Assembly (NCBI RefSeq): GCF_023973145.1
Contig: NZ_CP099546.1
Span: forward strand, 3,772,671 to 3,836,670
Source of the DNA: Natronosalvus vescus
Lineage (GTDB): Archaea > Halobacteriota > Halobacteria > Halobacteriales > Natrialbaceae
DNA length: 64,000 bases
Direction of reading: 5' to 3'
Of this stretch, positions 52,416-62,446 are shown one piece after another (position 1 is the first letter of the stretch; the number at the start of each line of letters is the position of its first letter). The notes under the pieces were generated by a model. The model was not told where the DNA came from. It saw only the letters and a program-made list of their open reading frames with translations, and searched no databases. Made by a program: the position numbers and the translations under genes.

Positions 52416-54152
52416 ATGGCACGGACGATCCTCGTCGCCGGCACCGCGAGCCACGTCGGGAAGTCGACGGTGGCGTCTGGATTGTGTCGAATCCTCGCCG
52501 ACCGCGGCGTTGCCGTCACGCCGTACAAAGCCCAGAATATGAGCAACAACGCTCGCGTCGTCCCGCGAGTGCTCGGCGCTGAGTCGGTTCGTGGCATCGA
52601 CGAACGGATCGGGGGGACGAGCGACTCTGCGAGCGGTGATACGGAGGGCGACGGGGCAGCCTGGGGCGAAATCGGCGTCTCGCAGTTCGTCCAGTGCCGG
52701 GCGGCTCGAGTCACCCCGACGACGGACGTCAACCCGGTGTTGCTCAAACCCACCGGGGACGGCGAGAGCCAGCTAATCGTCCAGGGACGGGCCGTCGGCT
52801 CGTTCAGTGCCGGCTCCTATTACGACGATTGCTGGGCAATGGCTCGAGGCGCGGCCGAACGTTCCTACCGAAGACTCGCCGCCGAGTACGACGTCGTGAT
52901 CGCCGAGGGGGCCGGGAGCATCGCCGAGATCAACCTCCACGATCGGGATCTGGCGAACGTCGAGACGGCACGGTTCGCCGACGCCGATATCATCCTCGTG
53001 GCCGACATCGAGCGCGGCGGCGCGTTCGCCAGCCTCTACGGCACTCTCGAGCTCATGCCCGACGACCTCCGCGATCGAGTGTGTGGCGCGATCATCACGA
53101 AATTCCGAGGGGATGCGTCCCTCCTCGAGTCCGGTATCCGCCACCTCGAGGAACGGACGGGCGTTCCGATACTGGGCGTCATCCCGGCAGCCGACACCGG
53201 ATTGCCCGAAGAGGACAGCGTGAGTCTTCCCTCCCCGGACGAGGGTCGCATTCGCGGTGCCGACGACGGTGTTCCCGACGAGCAGTCGATTACGATCGCC
53301 GTGCCCCGGTTCCCCCGGCTCTCGAACGCGACCGACCTCGAGGCCCTGCGCGCCGAACCCGGTGTTCGCCTCGCGTACGTGCCTCTCGAGGGGGCGGGTG
53401 TAGGGTCGCCAGGTTCGGGTTCCGGTCGCCAGCAACCGTCGCTCGCGAACGCCGACGCCGTCGTCCTCCCTGGTAGCAAGAACACGGTCGACGACCTGCG
53501 GGCGGTGTACGCCGCCGGCTTCGATGCGGCGCTCGAGCAGTTCGACGGCCCGATCGTCGGCCTCTGTGGCGGCTATCAGATGCTCGGCACCCGGCTGTGT
53601 CACGTCGAGCGCGAGGGGACGGATCTGAACGCGTCGGCTGCTAATTCTGCTCCCGACAGGAACGAACGAGCGCACCAGGGAACCGGCAACGAACTCACCG
53701 GCCTCGGTCTGCTCCCCGTCGAAACCACCTTCGAACCGACGAAACACCTCGAACAGGTGACCGTCCCGGTCGACGGCACGGCGTCGCCCCTGCTGGCAGG
53801 CGCTGCGGGAACGGCGACGGGCTACGAGATTCACGCGGGGCGAACGCGCATCCTCGAGCCATCGGCTGTCAGTCACCCGCTCGGCCCGGAAAGCGCCGCC
53901 GCTGGCCTCGTCCTCGGCACCTATCTCCACGGGCTCTTCGACAACGATGGCGTCCGATCGGCGTTTCTGGACTGCGTTCGTCGTCGAGCGGGCGTTCCGA
54001 CGGGGGAGGTACTCGCGGACAGCTACTCGGAATCGGAGCGCGCTGGTCGAACCAGCGATCGATCGGGCGCCCCTCGAGCGGGCTCACCGTACGACCGCGC
54101 GCGTGATCTCATCGACGCACACGTCGACCTCGAGGCGCTCGAGTTGGGGTGA
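52416..54152 (+). CDS. cbiP: cobyric acid synthase
   Basis: A 578-residue amidotransferase of cobalamin synthesis that amidates adenosylcobyrinic a,c-diamide. The N-terminal P-loop '[17 protein letters not shown]', '[12 protein letters not shown]' and the '[14 protein letters not shown]' motif form the synthetase; the C-terminal glutaminase-type domain has '[15 protein letters not shown]' with the Cys nucleophile near residue 385 and a '[11 protein letters not shown]' region. Slightly longer than usual because of several Ala/Gly/Ser/Asp-rich insertions (for example ~60-75 and ~415-430), usual in haloarchaea. The ATG at 52416 is standard. Confidence 0.94.
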   Translation: MARTILVAGTASHVGKSTVASGLCRILADRGVAVTPYKAQNMSNNARVVPRVLGAESVRGIDERIGGTSDSASGDTEGDGAAWGEIGVSQFVQCRAARVTPTTDVNPVLLKPTGDGESQLIVQGRAVGSFSAGSYYDDCWAMARGAAERSYRRLAAEYDVVIAEGAGSIAEINLHDRDLANVETARFADADIILVADIERGGAFASLYGTLELMPDDLRDRVCGAIITKFRGDASLLESGIRHLEERTGVPILGVIPAADTGLPEEDSVSLPSPDEGRIRGADDGVPDEQSITIAVPRFPRLSNATDLEALRAEPGVRLAYVPLEGAGVGSPGSGSGRQQPSLANADAVVLPGSKNTVDDLRAVYAAGFDAALEQFDGPIVGLCGGYQMLGTRLCHVEREGTDLNASAANSAPDRNERAHQGTGNELTGLGLLPVETTFEPTKHLEQVTVPVDGTASPLLAGAAGTATGYEIHAGRTRILEPSAVSHPLGPESAAAGLVLGTYLHGLFDNDGVRSAFLDCVRRRAGVPTGEVLADSYSESERAGRTSDRSGAPRAGSPYDRARDLIDAHVDLEALELG

Positions 54153-54298
54153 GGAGGATGTTGTACCAACGTACCCGTCGATCGCCCCTACAGGATCTGT
54201 GCTCTGCGGTACGTGCTACAACGACCCCTCTGAACCTGCAACGATCCCACTGAACCGACGGAGCCAAGAGGGAACCGTCGAAACCACCGTCGACTACC

Positions 54299-55666
54299 GT
54301 GCCCGTTCGTCTCCTCCAGTACTCCGACGTCGAAAACGCCTGCGACGACCCGCCCCGAATCGGTCGACTCGTTGCAGCTCTCGAGCACTTTCGTGACGAC
54401 GAGACAATTCTCCTCGGTACCGGTGACAACACCGCCCCCGGCGTGTTACCGCTCGTCACCGACGGGAAGCAGGCGCTCCGGTTCTACGAGGCGATCGACC
54501 CGGACGTCGAAACCTTCGGCAATCACGACTTCGATTTTGGGGTCGAGGCGACCCGTGAGATCGTCCGGAACTCGCCACAGCAGTGGGTCACCGCAAACGT
54601 CAGACGAAACGGCGCGCCCTTCGCTCACGACGTCGGCGTCGAGCCGTGGACGCTGCTCGAACGGGCAGAGGCGACCGTCGGCATCACCGGCGTGACGACG
54701 CCGCGGACGGCGTCGTTGAACCCGATGGCGACCGGCCTCACGTTTCGCGACCCGATCGAGGCCACTCGGGAGGCGATTTCGGCACTTCGGGACGCGGGTG
54801 CTGACTCCGTACTCGTCTGTTCCCACCTCGGGCGGGGCGACGACGCGTTGGCTCGGAAAGTCGACGCGGACGTGATCCTCGGCGGCCACATTCCGAGCGC
54901 CCGTAACGAGGTGATCGACGGAACGCTCCTCACCAGACCCGGCGACGGCGGCACGGCGGTCGTCGAGGTCGAACTCGACGATGACGGCCCGACCGCGGCG
55001 ATTCACCCGACGACCGAGTTCACCCCCACTCGAGACGTGGTCCACTCGTTTGAGGCCCTCCAGTCGACGACAGGCCTCGACGAGGTGGTCGCCTCCGTCG
55101 ACGAGCCGATGGATCGGGGTGAGACGACGCTCTTCGGAGGGGAGAGTCGACTCGGGAACTTCGTCACCGACGCCTATCGCTGGAAGACCGGTGCCGACGT
55201 CGCCCTTCAGAACAGCGGCGGAATTCGGACGGGAACGACGCTCTCGGGCGATGTGACGGCCGCCGACGTGATCGGGCTCGTTCCCTTCGACGAACCAATT
55301 GCCGTCGCCGAAGTAACCGGACGCCAACTCCAGTGCATCCTCTCGGAGGCCGCCGGTCTCGAGCTTGGCTTTGCCGAACCGGACTGGTGGCACGGTCAGG
55401 TCAGCGGCGTGACCCTCGAGTGGAACCCGACCGACCACACCGTCGACGTTCGACGAGTCAACGGCGATTCGCTCGATCCGGATGGACGCTATCGACTCGC
55501 AACGTCCGATTACCTGTTTCACACCGACGACGAGTTCCCGTCGCTTCGGCCGGCAGACCGAATCGAGAAGACCGAAGGCAGCCAGTACGACGTGTTACTC
55601 GAGTACGCCCGCCACCGGGGGGTGGAAACGCCGCTCGAGGGGCGTATTCGGCGAATCGATCGATAA
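54299..55666 (+). CDS. 5'-nucleotidase-like metallophosphatase (UshA/CpdB type)
   Basis: A 455-residue two-domain protein. The N-terminal calcineurin-like domain has 'QYSDVENA', 'LGTGDNTAPG', 'TFGNHDFDFG' and a later 'VCSHLGRGDD', the metal ligand set; the C-terminal 5'-nucleotidase domain has 'ALQNSGGIRTGTTLSGDVTAADVIGLVPFDEPI' in blocks. A GTG start at 54299 is used. No signal peptide is seen, unlike most UshA proteins, so it may be cytoplasmic. Monocistronic. It probably hydrolyses nucleotides or related phosphoesters. Confidence 0.87.
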   Translation: MPVRLLQYSDVENACDDPPRIGRLVAALEHFRDDETILLGTGDNTAPGVLPLVTDGKQALRFYEAIDPDVETFGNHDFDFGVEATREIVRNSPQQWVTANVRRNGAPFAHDVGVEPWTLLERAEATVGITGVTTPRTASLNPMATGLTFRDPIEATREAISALRDAGADSVLVCSHLGRGDDALARKVDADVILGGHIPSARNEVIDGTLLTRPGDGGTAVVEVELDDDGPTAAIHPTTEFTPTRDVVHSFEALQSTTGLDEVVASVDEPMDRGETTLFGGESRLGNFVTDAYRWKTGADVALQNSGGIRTGTTLSGDVTAADVIGLVPFDEPIAVAEVTGRQLQCILSEAAGLELGFAEPDWWHGQVSGVTLEWNPTDHTVDVRRVNGDSLDPDGRYRLATSDYLFHTDDEFPSLRPADRIEKTEGSQYDVLLEYARHRGVETPLEGRIRRIDR

Positions 55667-55760
55667 TCGCCCATACTCCAGCATGCATAGTCAAACGGTA
55701 TAATATTTATAGCAGTGGCTACCGAAAGGTGAAACGGACTGGTACCACGGACTACAGTGA

Positions 55761-55926
55761 TTGTCGACGTACACGAGCAATACTCGAGAAGGGGACTCCA
55801 ACAGACCGTCTGGGGCAGGTGATCCTGCGTGCAGCGTTAAGCCAACGGGCAGAGAGGTAGGGTACCATTGCACAGGAGTAGTCACGAGTGAAACGTTTAC
55901 CAACACGGGGCGCGTTTCCACTCGTG
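55761..55926 (+). other. coding-like leader before the universal stress protein
   Basis: Within the 260-base gap, the frame from TTG 55761 reads 'GDPACSVKPTGREVGYHCTGVVTSETF' (in blocks) with usual codon character, two close cysteines and a hydrophobic core, then runs into the stress-protein gene in another frame. It could be a small protein gene, a recoded leader, or chance. No AT-rich promoter was identified before it, although GGTATAATATTTATAGC at about 55700 is a good TATA candidate. Confidence 0.3.
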
Positions 55927-56337
55927 ATGACGCTGGTCGTGGTGCCCGTTCGATATCCCCTGACGAATCACTCTCGTCGAACCCTCGAGGAGGCCATCGA
56001 GGTCGCTCGAGAGCGAGATGCGGCGTTGACTGTTCTCCATGTGAATCTCTACCAGAACGGGAAGAGCGTGACGCGGACGGATCTGAAAGACGCCGTCGAG
56101 CGCCAGTTCGGTCGCCTCGATAACGCCCGCTACGTAGTTCGCCCCGGCTTCCTCGTCGAAGAGAGCATTCTGGACGAGGTCGCCGCCGAGGAAGCCGACG
56201 TCGTGGTCATCGGTAGCAAACAGGCCAGTCGATTGCGGCGGCTGTTCCGCCGGTTTACCGACAATCCGGATATCGAGGCGTATCTCAACACGCACCTCGA
56301 GTGTGACGTGATCACGGTCGAGCGGGCGATGGCCTGA
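55927..56337 (+). CDS. universal stress protein family
   Basis: A 136-residue UspA-fold protein. 'LVVVPVRYPLTNHSRRTLEEAIEVA' is the first strand/helix, 'LTVLHVNLYQNG' the second, 'ILDEVAAEEADVVVIGSKQ' and a C-terminal 'LNTHLECDVITVERAMA' complete it. The ATP-binding GxxGxxxR-type loop is only partly kept ('GSKQASRLRRLF'). Start ATG 55927 preferred over upstream readings. Role in stress tolerance, mechanism not fixed. Confidence 0.83.
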   Translation: MTLVVVPVRYPLTNHSRRTLEEAIEVARERDAALTVLHVNLYQNGKSVTRTDLKDAVERQFGRLDNARYVVRPGFLVEESILDEVAAEEADVVVIGSKQASRLRRLFRRFTDNPDIEAYLNTHLECDVITVERAMA

Positions 56338-56732
56338 GAGTGATACGTGGAACGCTCGAGCGTGACCGTCTCCGCTCGAGTGTCTCAGGACCTCCAAGAA
56401 TTGCTATGAGTTCGGATCGAGTCCTCGAGTGAACACCGCCGACGACTGCGGTTCGAGGCACACGGGTTTCTGGCACACCCACTTCATCGCTTTCTTCGTC
56501 GTTTCGTGTGGTCTATAGTGGCCACTGCACGTCATTGTACACCTGATCGTTAGACGTGTCGGCGATCACCGGATGAATCGGTGCAGTTGTTACGCTATTC
56601 TTCAGCCTCCTCGGGGCAGCGTAACTCGCTCGAATGCCGTCATTCTCCCAGCACCGTGTCCCTCGCTAGAGGGCCGTGACGATTCGCCTCGAGAAATCGC
56701 TGTCGACCGCTCCGACGGATTCATCCGGGATA
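56338..56732. other. intergenic region holding palindrome copy 2
   Basis: Nearly 400 bases between convergent genes. Apart from the 86-base palindromic repeat at 56513-56598, no gene or known motif was recognised. Confidence 0.5.
56513..56598. repeat. 86-bp palindromic repeat, copy 2
   Basis: Same length and layout as copies at 49102 and 63711: left arm CTATAGTGGCCACTG, inner 'TGATCGTTAGACGTGTCGGCGATCA' region in two blocks, right arm ending CAGTTGTTACGCTAT. The arms pair less well than in copy 1. It is the more diverged copy. Confidence 0.7.
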
Positions 56733-57725
56733 TTACCGGTCGTCGGCACTGATCTCCCCTTCGGCCTCGTGGTTCCCCGTCGTGTGGGCCACTTCCGTGC
56801 TCGGATCGACCCGTGCCACGTGTGCCGTGCCGCTCGTGTCGTCGAAGACGTGGTGACGGTGTGGGTACGCGAACTCGATCTCCTCGTCGACGAATCGCTG
56901 GCGTACTCGCCGTTGGACGTCGGATTGAACGACCGTGAGTTTGTACGGGTGTTTGGCCCAGAACCGCAACTTGAGCAGGATGCCGTTATCCCCGTACTCG
57001 ACGACATCACAGGTCGGCGAGGCGGCGTATCGAGCGCTCCCGATCCGGATGTCGGGGCCGCCGGCGATCACGTTGTCGACGCTTCGAGCACCCCGCTCGG
57101 CCACGCGAATTGCTCGCTCGAGGTCGCTCTCGTAGGTGATCTCGAAGGTGACTTCTACCCGCGTCCGCTCGTCCTCGGCGGAGTAGTTGATCACGTCCCG
57201 GCGGTGAATCTCCGAATTCGGGATGACGATAAACGTGTTCTCGAGGGTGAATATCTTCGTGTACCGGATCGTGATATCTTCGACGAAGCCGCGATGCCCC
57301 TCGTCGGCGACTTCGATCATATCACCGATTTCGAAGGGGCGGTCGGCGAGGATGAACAACCCATTGATCAGACTACCGATCAGCGGTGCGAGCACGATCG
57401 CGATCACCGCCGAGATAACGGTCACCGAGAGCAGGATTTCCGCACCGCCGAGCCCGAGAACGCTCGCTGCAACCAGTGCCGTCAGCGCAATAATCGAGAT
57501 GCGAACCCCCCGGAGTACCGTCCGGGTCACGCTCGGGCGCTCGATTTTCTGGGCCACCGTCCGACCGGTGAGCCTGACGGCAACCTTCGACAGGTACCAT
57601 CCAATGACGAGGATGAGGAGTGCGAACGCGACGTCGACGAGCACCGACGGTATAATCTCGGGGACGTACGAGCGAACCTCCTCCCCGAGGGCCGTCTGAT
57701 TGCCAGCCGTCGCGTTCTCGCTCAT
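56733..57725 (-). CDS. mechanosensitive ion channel, MscS family
   Basis: A 330-residue channel protein. Three hydrophobic segments (about 25-45, 65-100, 105-125) end in the pore-lining 'GLGGAEILLSVTVISAVIAIVLAPLIGSLINGLFILADRPF' region, then 'FEIGDMIEVADEGHRGFVEDITIRYTKIFTLENTFIVIPNS' in blocks is the beta domain. The pore helix follows a Gly/Ala pattern. It protects against hypo-osmotic shock, relevant for a halophile. The acidic tail is normal. Monocistronic, minus strand. Confidence 0.92.
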   Translation of the reverse strand: MSENATAGNQTALGEEVRSYVPEIIPSVLVDVAFALLILVIGWYLSKVAVRLTGRTVAQKIERPSVTRTVLRGVRISIIALTALVAASVLGLGGAEILLSVTVISAVIAIVLAPLIGSLINGLFILADRPFEIGDMIEVADEGHRGFVEDITIRYTKIFTLENTFIVIPNSEIHRRDVINYSAEDERTRVEVTFEITYESDLERAIRVAERGARSVDNVIAGGPDIRIGSARYAASPTCDVVEYGDNGILLKLRFWAKHPYKLTVVQSDVQRRVRQRFVDEEIEFAYPHRHHVFDDTSGTAHVARVDPSTEVAHTTGNHEAEGEISADDR

Positions 57726-57815
57726 ACCCCCACTGTTATGCGCACGCTGGTTAAGCGTTCTGACGGATACGCACGTCTCACAACTGAATTCTGGAATGAG
57801 GTGCTACTCGAAGCA

Positions 57816-57825
57816 TAATAAATGA
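57816..57825 (+). promoter_or_regulatory. TATA-like box of the TrmB-family gene
   Basis: ATAATAAATG about 30 bases before the ATG at 57854, in an otherwise GC-rich neighbourhood. Consistent with an archaeal leaderless promoter. Confidence 0.4.
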
Positions 57826-57853
57826 TTTAGCACTCGACTCGAATGAGCACTGT

Positions 57854-58912
57854 ATGGCAACAGACGAACTGCGCTCGACGGTCGAACGCGTGGGCGATCG
57901 GTTCAATCTCGGGGAGTACGAGATCGATGCCTACCTCACCGTGCTGGCTCACGGCCAGCTCACCGCGAGTGAGATCGCCGACCGAACCGACATTCCACAA
58001 CCGCGCGTGTACGACACCGTCCGCAGCCTGAGCGACCGCGGCCTGGTCGAACTTCGCGAATCGCGACCGATGCAGATCGTCGCGATCGATCCAGGCGATG
58101 CTTTCGACGACGTCCAGGACGCCCTCGAGGAGATGGTCGACGAACTCGAGGCCCGGTACACCGCGCCGGCCAGGGAAACCGAGGCCGTCTCGCTGGTGAA
58201 ATCCCGGTCGACGATTCTTCGGTACCTCGAACAGATCATCGAGCAGGCCGAGTACGAGCTGGCACTCTCGCTGACGCCGGATCTCCTGAACCGCTTCGAA
58301 GACCAGCTTCGAGCCGCAACGGCCGACAACGTCAGCGTCGATCTGATCGTCACTCCGGCCTCCGAAGCGCCCTCGCCCGAGGAGTTCGAGTACCGCTCGG
58401 TTTCGACGACCGCTCGAGCACGGCGGGGCATCACGACCCCGGTGATCGCCGTCGCCGACGGCAACTACTCGATCTACGCCACCCAGGACGCCCTTCGGGA
58501 CGATCAGGATCGCTACGGCGTCATCTTCAACCGCTCTGCGCTGGGCTTTCTCGTCTCCGGGTTCTTCGGTACCGTTCTCTGGACGACCGCCGAGACGACC
58601 CTCGGCGAAAACGGCGAGGGTCGCCCCTACCCGCGAACCTACGCCTCGATCCGTCGCTGCGTGAAAGACCTCATGGAATCGGGTGGGGAGTTCTACGCGA
58701 CGATCGAAGGGCGGGACGTCGAACAGGGTGGCCCCCGAACGGTTCGCGGCCGAGTCACCGATGTCGCCTTCGAGATGACCGAGGAGGTCGCCAGCCTGAC
58801 CATCGAAACCGCCGACGGAACGGTCACTATCGGTGGCCGCGTCGCCGCTCTCGAGGACGTCGAGGCCCACGAAATCCACATCGGTCGCCACGAACCGCCG
58901 ACGCTCGAGTGA
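57854..58912 (+). CDS. TrmB-family transcriptional regulator
   Basis: A 352-residue regulator. N-terminal winged helix with '[45 protein letters not shown]' in blocks (about 20-80), then a coiled-coil linker and a C-terminal sugar- or effector-binding PLD-like/TrmB domain ('[23 protein letters not shown]' and on). TrmB regulators control sugar metabolism and gluconeogenesis in haloarchaea; its target here is not given by the neighbours, but the ABC importer at the left end could be under such a regulator. Divergent from MscS. Confidence 0.88.
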   Translation: MATDELRSTVERVGDRFNLGEYEIDAYLTVLAHGQLTASEIADRTDIPQPRVYDTVRSLSDRGLVELRESRPMQIVAIDPGDAFDDVQDALEEMVDELEARYTAPARETEAVSLVKSRSTILRYLEQIIEQAEYELALSLTPDLLNRFEDQLRAATADNVSVDLIVTPASEAPSPEEFEYRSVSTTARARRGITTPVIAVADGNYSIYATQDALRDDQDRYGVIFNRSALGFLVSGFFGTVLWTTAETTLGENGEGRPYPRTYASIRRCVKDLMESGGEFYATIEGRDVEQGGPRTVRGRVTDVAFEMTEEVASLTIETADGTVTIGGRVAALEDVEAHEIHIGRHEPPTLE

Positions 58913-59135
58913 TCTATCGGGCTCGATGAGACCTGGGTCAGACCGTGGGTCTCGAACCTGCACCAAACGGCCAGCTGGGAGCAACCGTCGACGACGGCAG
59001 AATCGACCGTCACGACAGCCAAATCGGACAGTGTCAGTCGAATCGGACAGAACTATTTGAATCGGACGGAACCAGCTACATCCCATCCACTGTCAAAGAA
59101 GAAAATACTTGACTGGGCTGTCAGAAGGACGCGGT

Positions 59136-60227
59136 ATGGATCCACGCATCCGCGAACACGCCGAAATCATCGTCAATCACTCCGTCGACGTGCAACGAGG
59201 CGACAACGTGCGAATCAGCGCCCCGCCGCTCGCTCGCGACCTCGTGATCGCCCTCCACGAACTCCTCGGTGAGCGAGGTGCCCACCCGTCCCTCTCGCTT
59301 CGAGACAGCGCCGCGACCCGCGCATACCGACGAGCCGTCGACCCGGAGGATCTCGAGTGTCCGAGCCACGTCCTCGCCGCCGCCGAGGAGACGGACGTGT
59401 TCATCGCGATCCGGGCGTCCGAGAACACGTACGAGACGAGCGACGTCGATCCCGAGGTGACCGCCGCCTTCGGCCAGGCCTACAAGCCGATTCAGGACGA
59501 GGTCATGGGCAAGCGGTGGGTGGGCACCCAGTTCCCCGCGCCGGGGAACGCCCAGGACGCCGAGATGAGTACCGAGGCATACGAGGAGTTCGTCTGGAAC
59601 GCGATCACCAAAGACTGGGACGCCCAGCGTGAGTTCCAGCAGCAACTCGTCGAGATTCTCGATCCCGCGGAGACGGTGCGGATCAAAAGCGGCGAGGAGA
59701 CCGACCTCACCATGTCCATCGCGGGCAATCCGACGGTCAACGATTACGGCGAGAAGAATCTCCCCGGCGGCGAGGTGTTCACCGCGCCGATCCCGGACAG
59801 CGTCGAGGGCGAGGTACTGTTCGATAAGCCGCTGATGGCACAGGGTCGAGAGATTACGGGCGTCTACCTCGAGTTCGAGGACGGCGAAGTCGTCGATCAC
59901 GCCGCCGAGAAAAACGAGGACGTGCTCTCGACCGTCCTCGAGACCGACGACGGCGCGCGTCGCATCGGCGAACTCGGCATCGGGATGAACCGGGACATCA
60001 CCGCGTTCACGTACAACATGCTGTTCGACGAGAAGATGGGCGATACCGTCCACCTGGCGATCGGTCGCGCCTACGAGGAGACCGTCGGCGAGGACAACGA
60101 GGGCAACGACAGCGCCGTCCACATGGACATGATCGTCGACATGAGCGAGGATTCGTTCATCGAGGTCGACGGGGAAGTCGTCCAGCGCGACGGCACGTTC
60201 CGGTTCGAGGACGGCTTCGAGGCGTAA
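59136..60227 (+). CDS. aminopeptidase, M29 (AmpS) family
   Basis: A 363-residue metalloprotease. 'DPRIREHAEIIVNHSVDVQRGDNVRI' is the family start, and 'LPGGEVFTAPIPDSVEGEVLFD' with 'ELGIGMNRDI' and 'GRAYEETVGEDNEGNDSAVHMDMIVD' (in blocks) hold the Glu, His and Asp metal ligands. Start ATG 59136 is chosen over the upstream ATG that adds nine non-conserved residues. It removes N-terminal amino acids from peptides in the cytoplasm. Confidence 0.92.
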   Translation: MDPRIREHAEIIVNHSVDVQRGDNVRISAPPLARDLVIALHELLGERGAHPSLSLRDSAATRAYRRAVDPEDLECPSHVLAAAEETDVFIAIRASENTYETSDVDPEVTAAFGQAYKPIQDEVMGKRWVGTQFPAPGNAQDAEMSTEAYEEFVWNAITKDWDAQREFQQQLVEILDPAETVRIKSGEETDLTMSIAGNPTVNDYGEKNLPGGEVFTAPIPDSVEGEVLFDKPLMAQGREITGVYLEFEDGEVVDHAAEKNEDVLSTVLETDDGARRIGELGIGMNRDITAFTYNMLFDEKMGDTVHLAIGRAYEETVGEDNEGNDSAVHMDMIVDMSEDSFIEVDGEVVQRDGTFRFEDGFEA

Positions 60228-60416
60228 TCGAGATCTTTTTGCTACAGATTTTTGCCGGGAGAACCGTGTCCGTCCGCAGAAAGCGTCGGCTTGAGCCCCC
60301 TGATCTGTGAGTCTCGAGTCCAGTTGGGTGTGCGATAGTCGAGGACGGTAGACGCTCACAAAGTGGAACGAGCAGTGCCCTCGTCGACTATCTGTGACTC
60401 GAATTCGGGAAGCGAG

Positions 60417-61091
60417 TTAGAGCCGTCGCATAAATTCGGGCAGGATACCGCGTTCACCCGTCCCACCACCGGCCGGTGTCGGTTCGACACCAGGCCGATC
60501 GACGCTCGATTCCTTACTCGAGGTCGCTCCGTCGTCGCCTTCGTTGCCTTCATCGGATTCCGGTGCCTCGTCGTCCCCGAGGGCATCAGCGTCCGCCTCA
60601 GCCACGGCGGATTCGAACTCCTCGCTGGTTTCGGGACCGAAGTAGTACGGTTCGACGGGATCCAGATGCGCCATCAACTGCAGATTTGCATACCCTGCGA
60701 CGACCAGCGCGATTGGGAAAATCACGTCCGGAAAGAGGATGACGAGGAAAATGGCCAGCGGTGAGTAGACGAAGTAGGCTGCAATTCGAAACCACGTGCC
60801 GACGTAGCCGTCGACGACGTAGGTGTAGAGTCCGTACACGCCGATAATAACCCCGATATCGAGATAGAGTCCGACTGGCATCCAGACGCCGCCCGCGAGC
60901 ACCGTGTGGGTGTACAGCGCAATCGCACCGGTCAGCACGGTCGCCCGATTGACGTAGGTCTCATCGAGAGCCATCCCGAAGACGAGGATACCCAGCTGTA
61001 ACACTGGGGCGGCGATCCACCACGGCAACGATTCTACGATGAGTCCCGAGTACACGTCATCCTCCCTGGTCGCTCGTGTCCTCGAACTCAC
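60417..61091 (-). CDS. membrane protein with disordered acidic tail
   Basis: A 224-residue protein with five or six hydrophobic segments (about 20-150) and a long Asp/Glu/Ser/Gly-rich tail (about 155-210) ending in 'GILPEFMRRL'. No functional motif was recognised. The short hydrophobic core resembles multi-pass haloarchaeal hypothetical membrane proteins. Monocistronic, divergent from the RHH gene. Confidence 0.7.
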   Translation of the reverse strand: MSSRTRATREDDVYSGLIVESLPWWIAAPVLQLGILVFGMALDETYVNRATVLTGAIALYTHTVLAGGVWMPVGLYLDIGVIIGVYGLYTYVVDGYVGTWFRIAAYFVYSPLAIFLVILFPDVIFPIALVVAGYANLQLMAHLDPVEPYYFGPETSEEFESAVAEADADALGDDEAPESDEGNEGDDGATSSKESSVDRPGVEPTPAGGGTGERGILPEFMRRL

Positions 61092-61213
61092 GCGTAACGT
61101 TAAAACGTTCGTGCCGTTTCGGGTCTCGATACGAGTCTCGAGTCGACCACAACCTATCAGATGACAGATTAGATCCGCAACAATAATGCTCTTGTAACAG
61201 CCTGGTGTAATGT

Positions 61214-61606
61214 ATGGCCAAAGATACCGTCAGATATCCCGACGACGTGGTCGAGGAGATCGACGCACTCGTCGACGACGGTATGTTCGAGAGCAAATCG
61301 GAGTTTTACCGATTCTCCGCGGAGTACGTCCTGACGCTGCTCAATCCCGACCACGAAGTCGAGACGTTCAATTTCGACGAAATCAAAAACGAGTTGAACA
61401 TCCATCAGCCCCCACACACCGAACCCATCGGCACCGACGGCGGTACGTTCTTCCTCGATGCGATCATCACCGTCCGGAAGTTCGGCCTCCGGGGCAACTA
61501 CGAGGACGCCGAACGGTTCATCGACACCCACTACGATCAGACCGATCAGGAGTGTATCATCCTCGAGGAACTGCTCGGCACGTATCGGGACGGGGCGAAC
61601 GCCTGA
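61214..61606 (+). CDS. ribbon-helix-helix protein, CdrL-like
   Basis: A 130-residue protein. The N-terminal ~45 residues 'KDTVRYPDDVVEEIDALVDDGMFESKSEFYRF' form a ribbon-helix-helix DNA-binding domain. The C-terminal part 'GTFFLDAIITVRKFGLRGNYEDAERFIDTHY' is specific to haloarchaea. The layout (RHH plus extension) resembles the long paralogue (CdrL) of the CdrS cell-division regulator, but this cannot be proven here. Likely a transcriptional regulator. Confidence 0.7.
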   Translation: MAKDTVRYPDDVVEEIDALVDDGMFESKSEFYRFSAEYVLTLLNPDHEVETFNFDEIKNELNIHQPPHTEPIGTDGGTFFLDAIITVRKFGLRGNYEDAERFIDTHYDQTDQECIILEELLGTYRDGANA

Positions 61607-61678
61607 CCGCTCGCTGCCACCGGTTCCGAGCGCTCCCGGAAAGATAGTCCTTTACCCACCGATTGCTTACCCGCGGCT

Positions 61679-61918
61679 ATGCAACCGGTTGTGATCGACG
61701 ACGGTCGGACGGTCTACGTGGCGGAGACCGACGGGGACATCGGCTCGAAGGGGCCGTTTCTGATCGCCTACGAGAGCCGTAACCGCGAGTCACGCTACGG
61801 CTGGTTCTGTACGAACTGTGAGACGGTGGACACCGCGATGGATTCGATGGGACGTATCCAGTGTAACCAGTGTGGAAACCTGCGGAAACCGACCGAGTGG
61901 GACGCTGCCCACGAATGA
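61679..61918 (+). CDS. small zinc-finger protein, DUF5816-like
   Basis: A 79-residue protein with two CxxC pairs ('CTNCETV' about 48-51, 'CNQCGNL' about 64-67), a zinc ribbon. The first half is beta-rich ('VVIDDGRTVYVAETDG'). Haloarchaeal relatives carry the DUF5816 name; function unknown. Confidence 0.8.
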   Translation: MQPVVIDDGRTVYVAETDGDIGSKGPFLIAYESRNRESRYGWFCTNCETVDTAMDSMGRIQCNQCGNLRKPTEWDAAHE

Positions 61919-62061
61919 GCCACTGACTCGAGTTCGGACCACACCTTCAAATCACCCCGTCGAGTTTTCACGCTCGAACTCGAGTGTGACGTCGACCACC
62001 CTCTGCTCGAACATACGCCCGTTCTGGAAGGGTGTCCACAACGTTCGGACCTATGCAAATG

Positions 62062-62066
62062 TTTAT
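62062..62066 (+). promoter_or_regulatory. TATA-like box
   Basis: TTTAT in an AT-rich stretch about 30 bases before the ATG at 62094, consistent with a leaderless mRNA. Confidence 0.35.
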
Positions 62067-62093
62067 CATGGTAACCGTTGTAACGATAATTGA

Positions 62094-62414
62094 ATGGGCT
62101 CTGTTAACATGCGACTCGTCGAACAGGCCAGGTCGATTTTTGCAGAACTCGGCTACACAGTCGAGGGCAACGGGCCGGACTTCCGAGCAGAACGCGAGTG
62201 GAAGGTCGTTCACGTCAACGCCGTCTACGACATGGAGAACCTTCCGCGTGGCTCGGGACAGTTCCACTGTTTCGTCGCCCAACCCGAAGACGCAGACGAA
62301 CTCGAGGAACGCCTTCACAGCCTCGATCCGGCGTACGAGTGGGCGATTATCGTCGTCGACGGCGAGGAGTATCAGGTCGAACGAGCGCCGCCGGGGCCAA
62401 CCGTAACCGCCTGA
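62094..62414 (+). CDS. conserved haloarchaeal protein, DUF7116-like
   Basis: A 106-residue acidic protein with 'MRLVEQARSIFAELGYTVEGNGPDFRAEREWKVVHV' (in blocks) and a later 'EWAIIVVDGEEYQVERAPP' segment. It has a compact alpha/beta layout with no catalytic motif. Short haloarchaeal proteins of this type are common and are numbered as DUF7116 or similar; function unknown. Confidence 0.7.
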   Translation: MGSVNMRLVEQARSIFAELGYTVEGNGPDFRAEREWKVVHVNAVYDMENLPRGSGQFHCFVAQPEDADELEERLHSLDPAYEWAIIVVDGEEYQVERAPPGPTVTA

Positions 62415-62446
62415 CTACCCGGATTCCTCGTTCGCGATCCGGTTTT

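Noticed and set aside
59121..60359. Minus-strand frame of 412 codons opposite the aminopeptidase
   Set aside because: Shadow frame; the M29 family gene on the plus strand explains the region.
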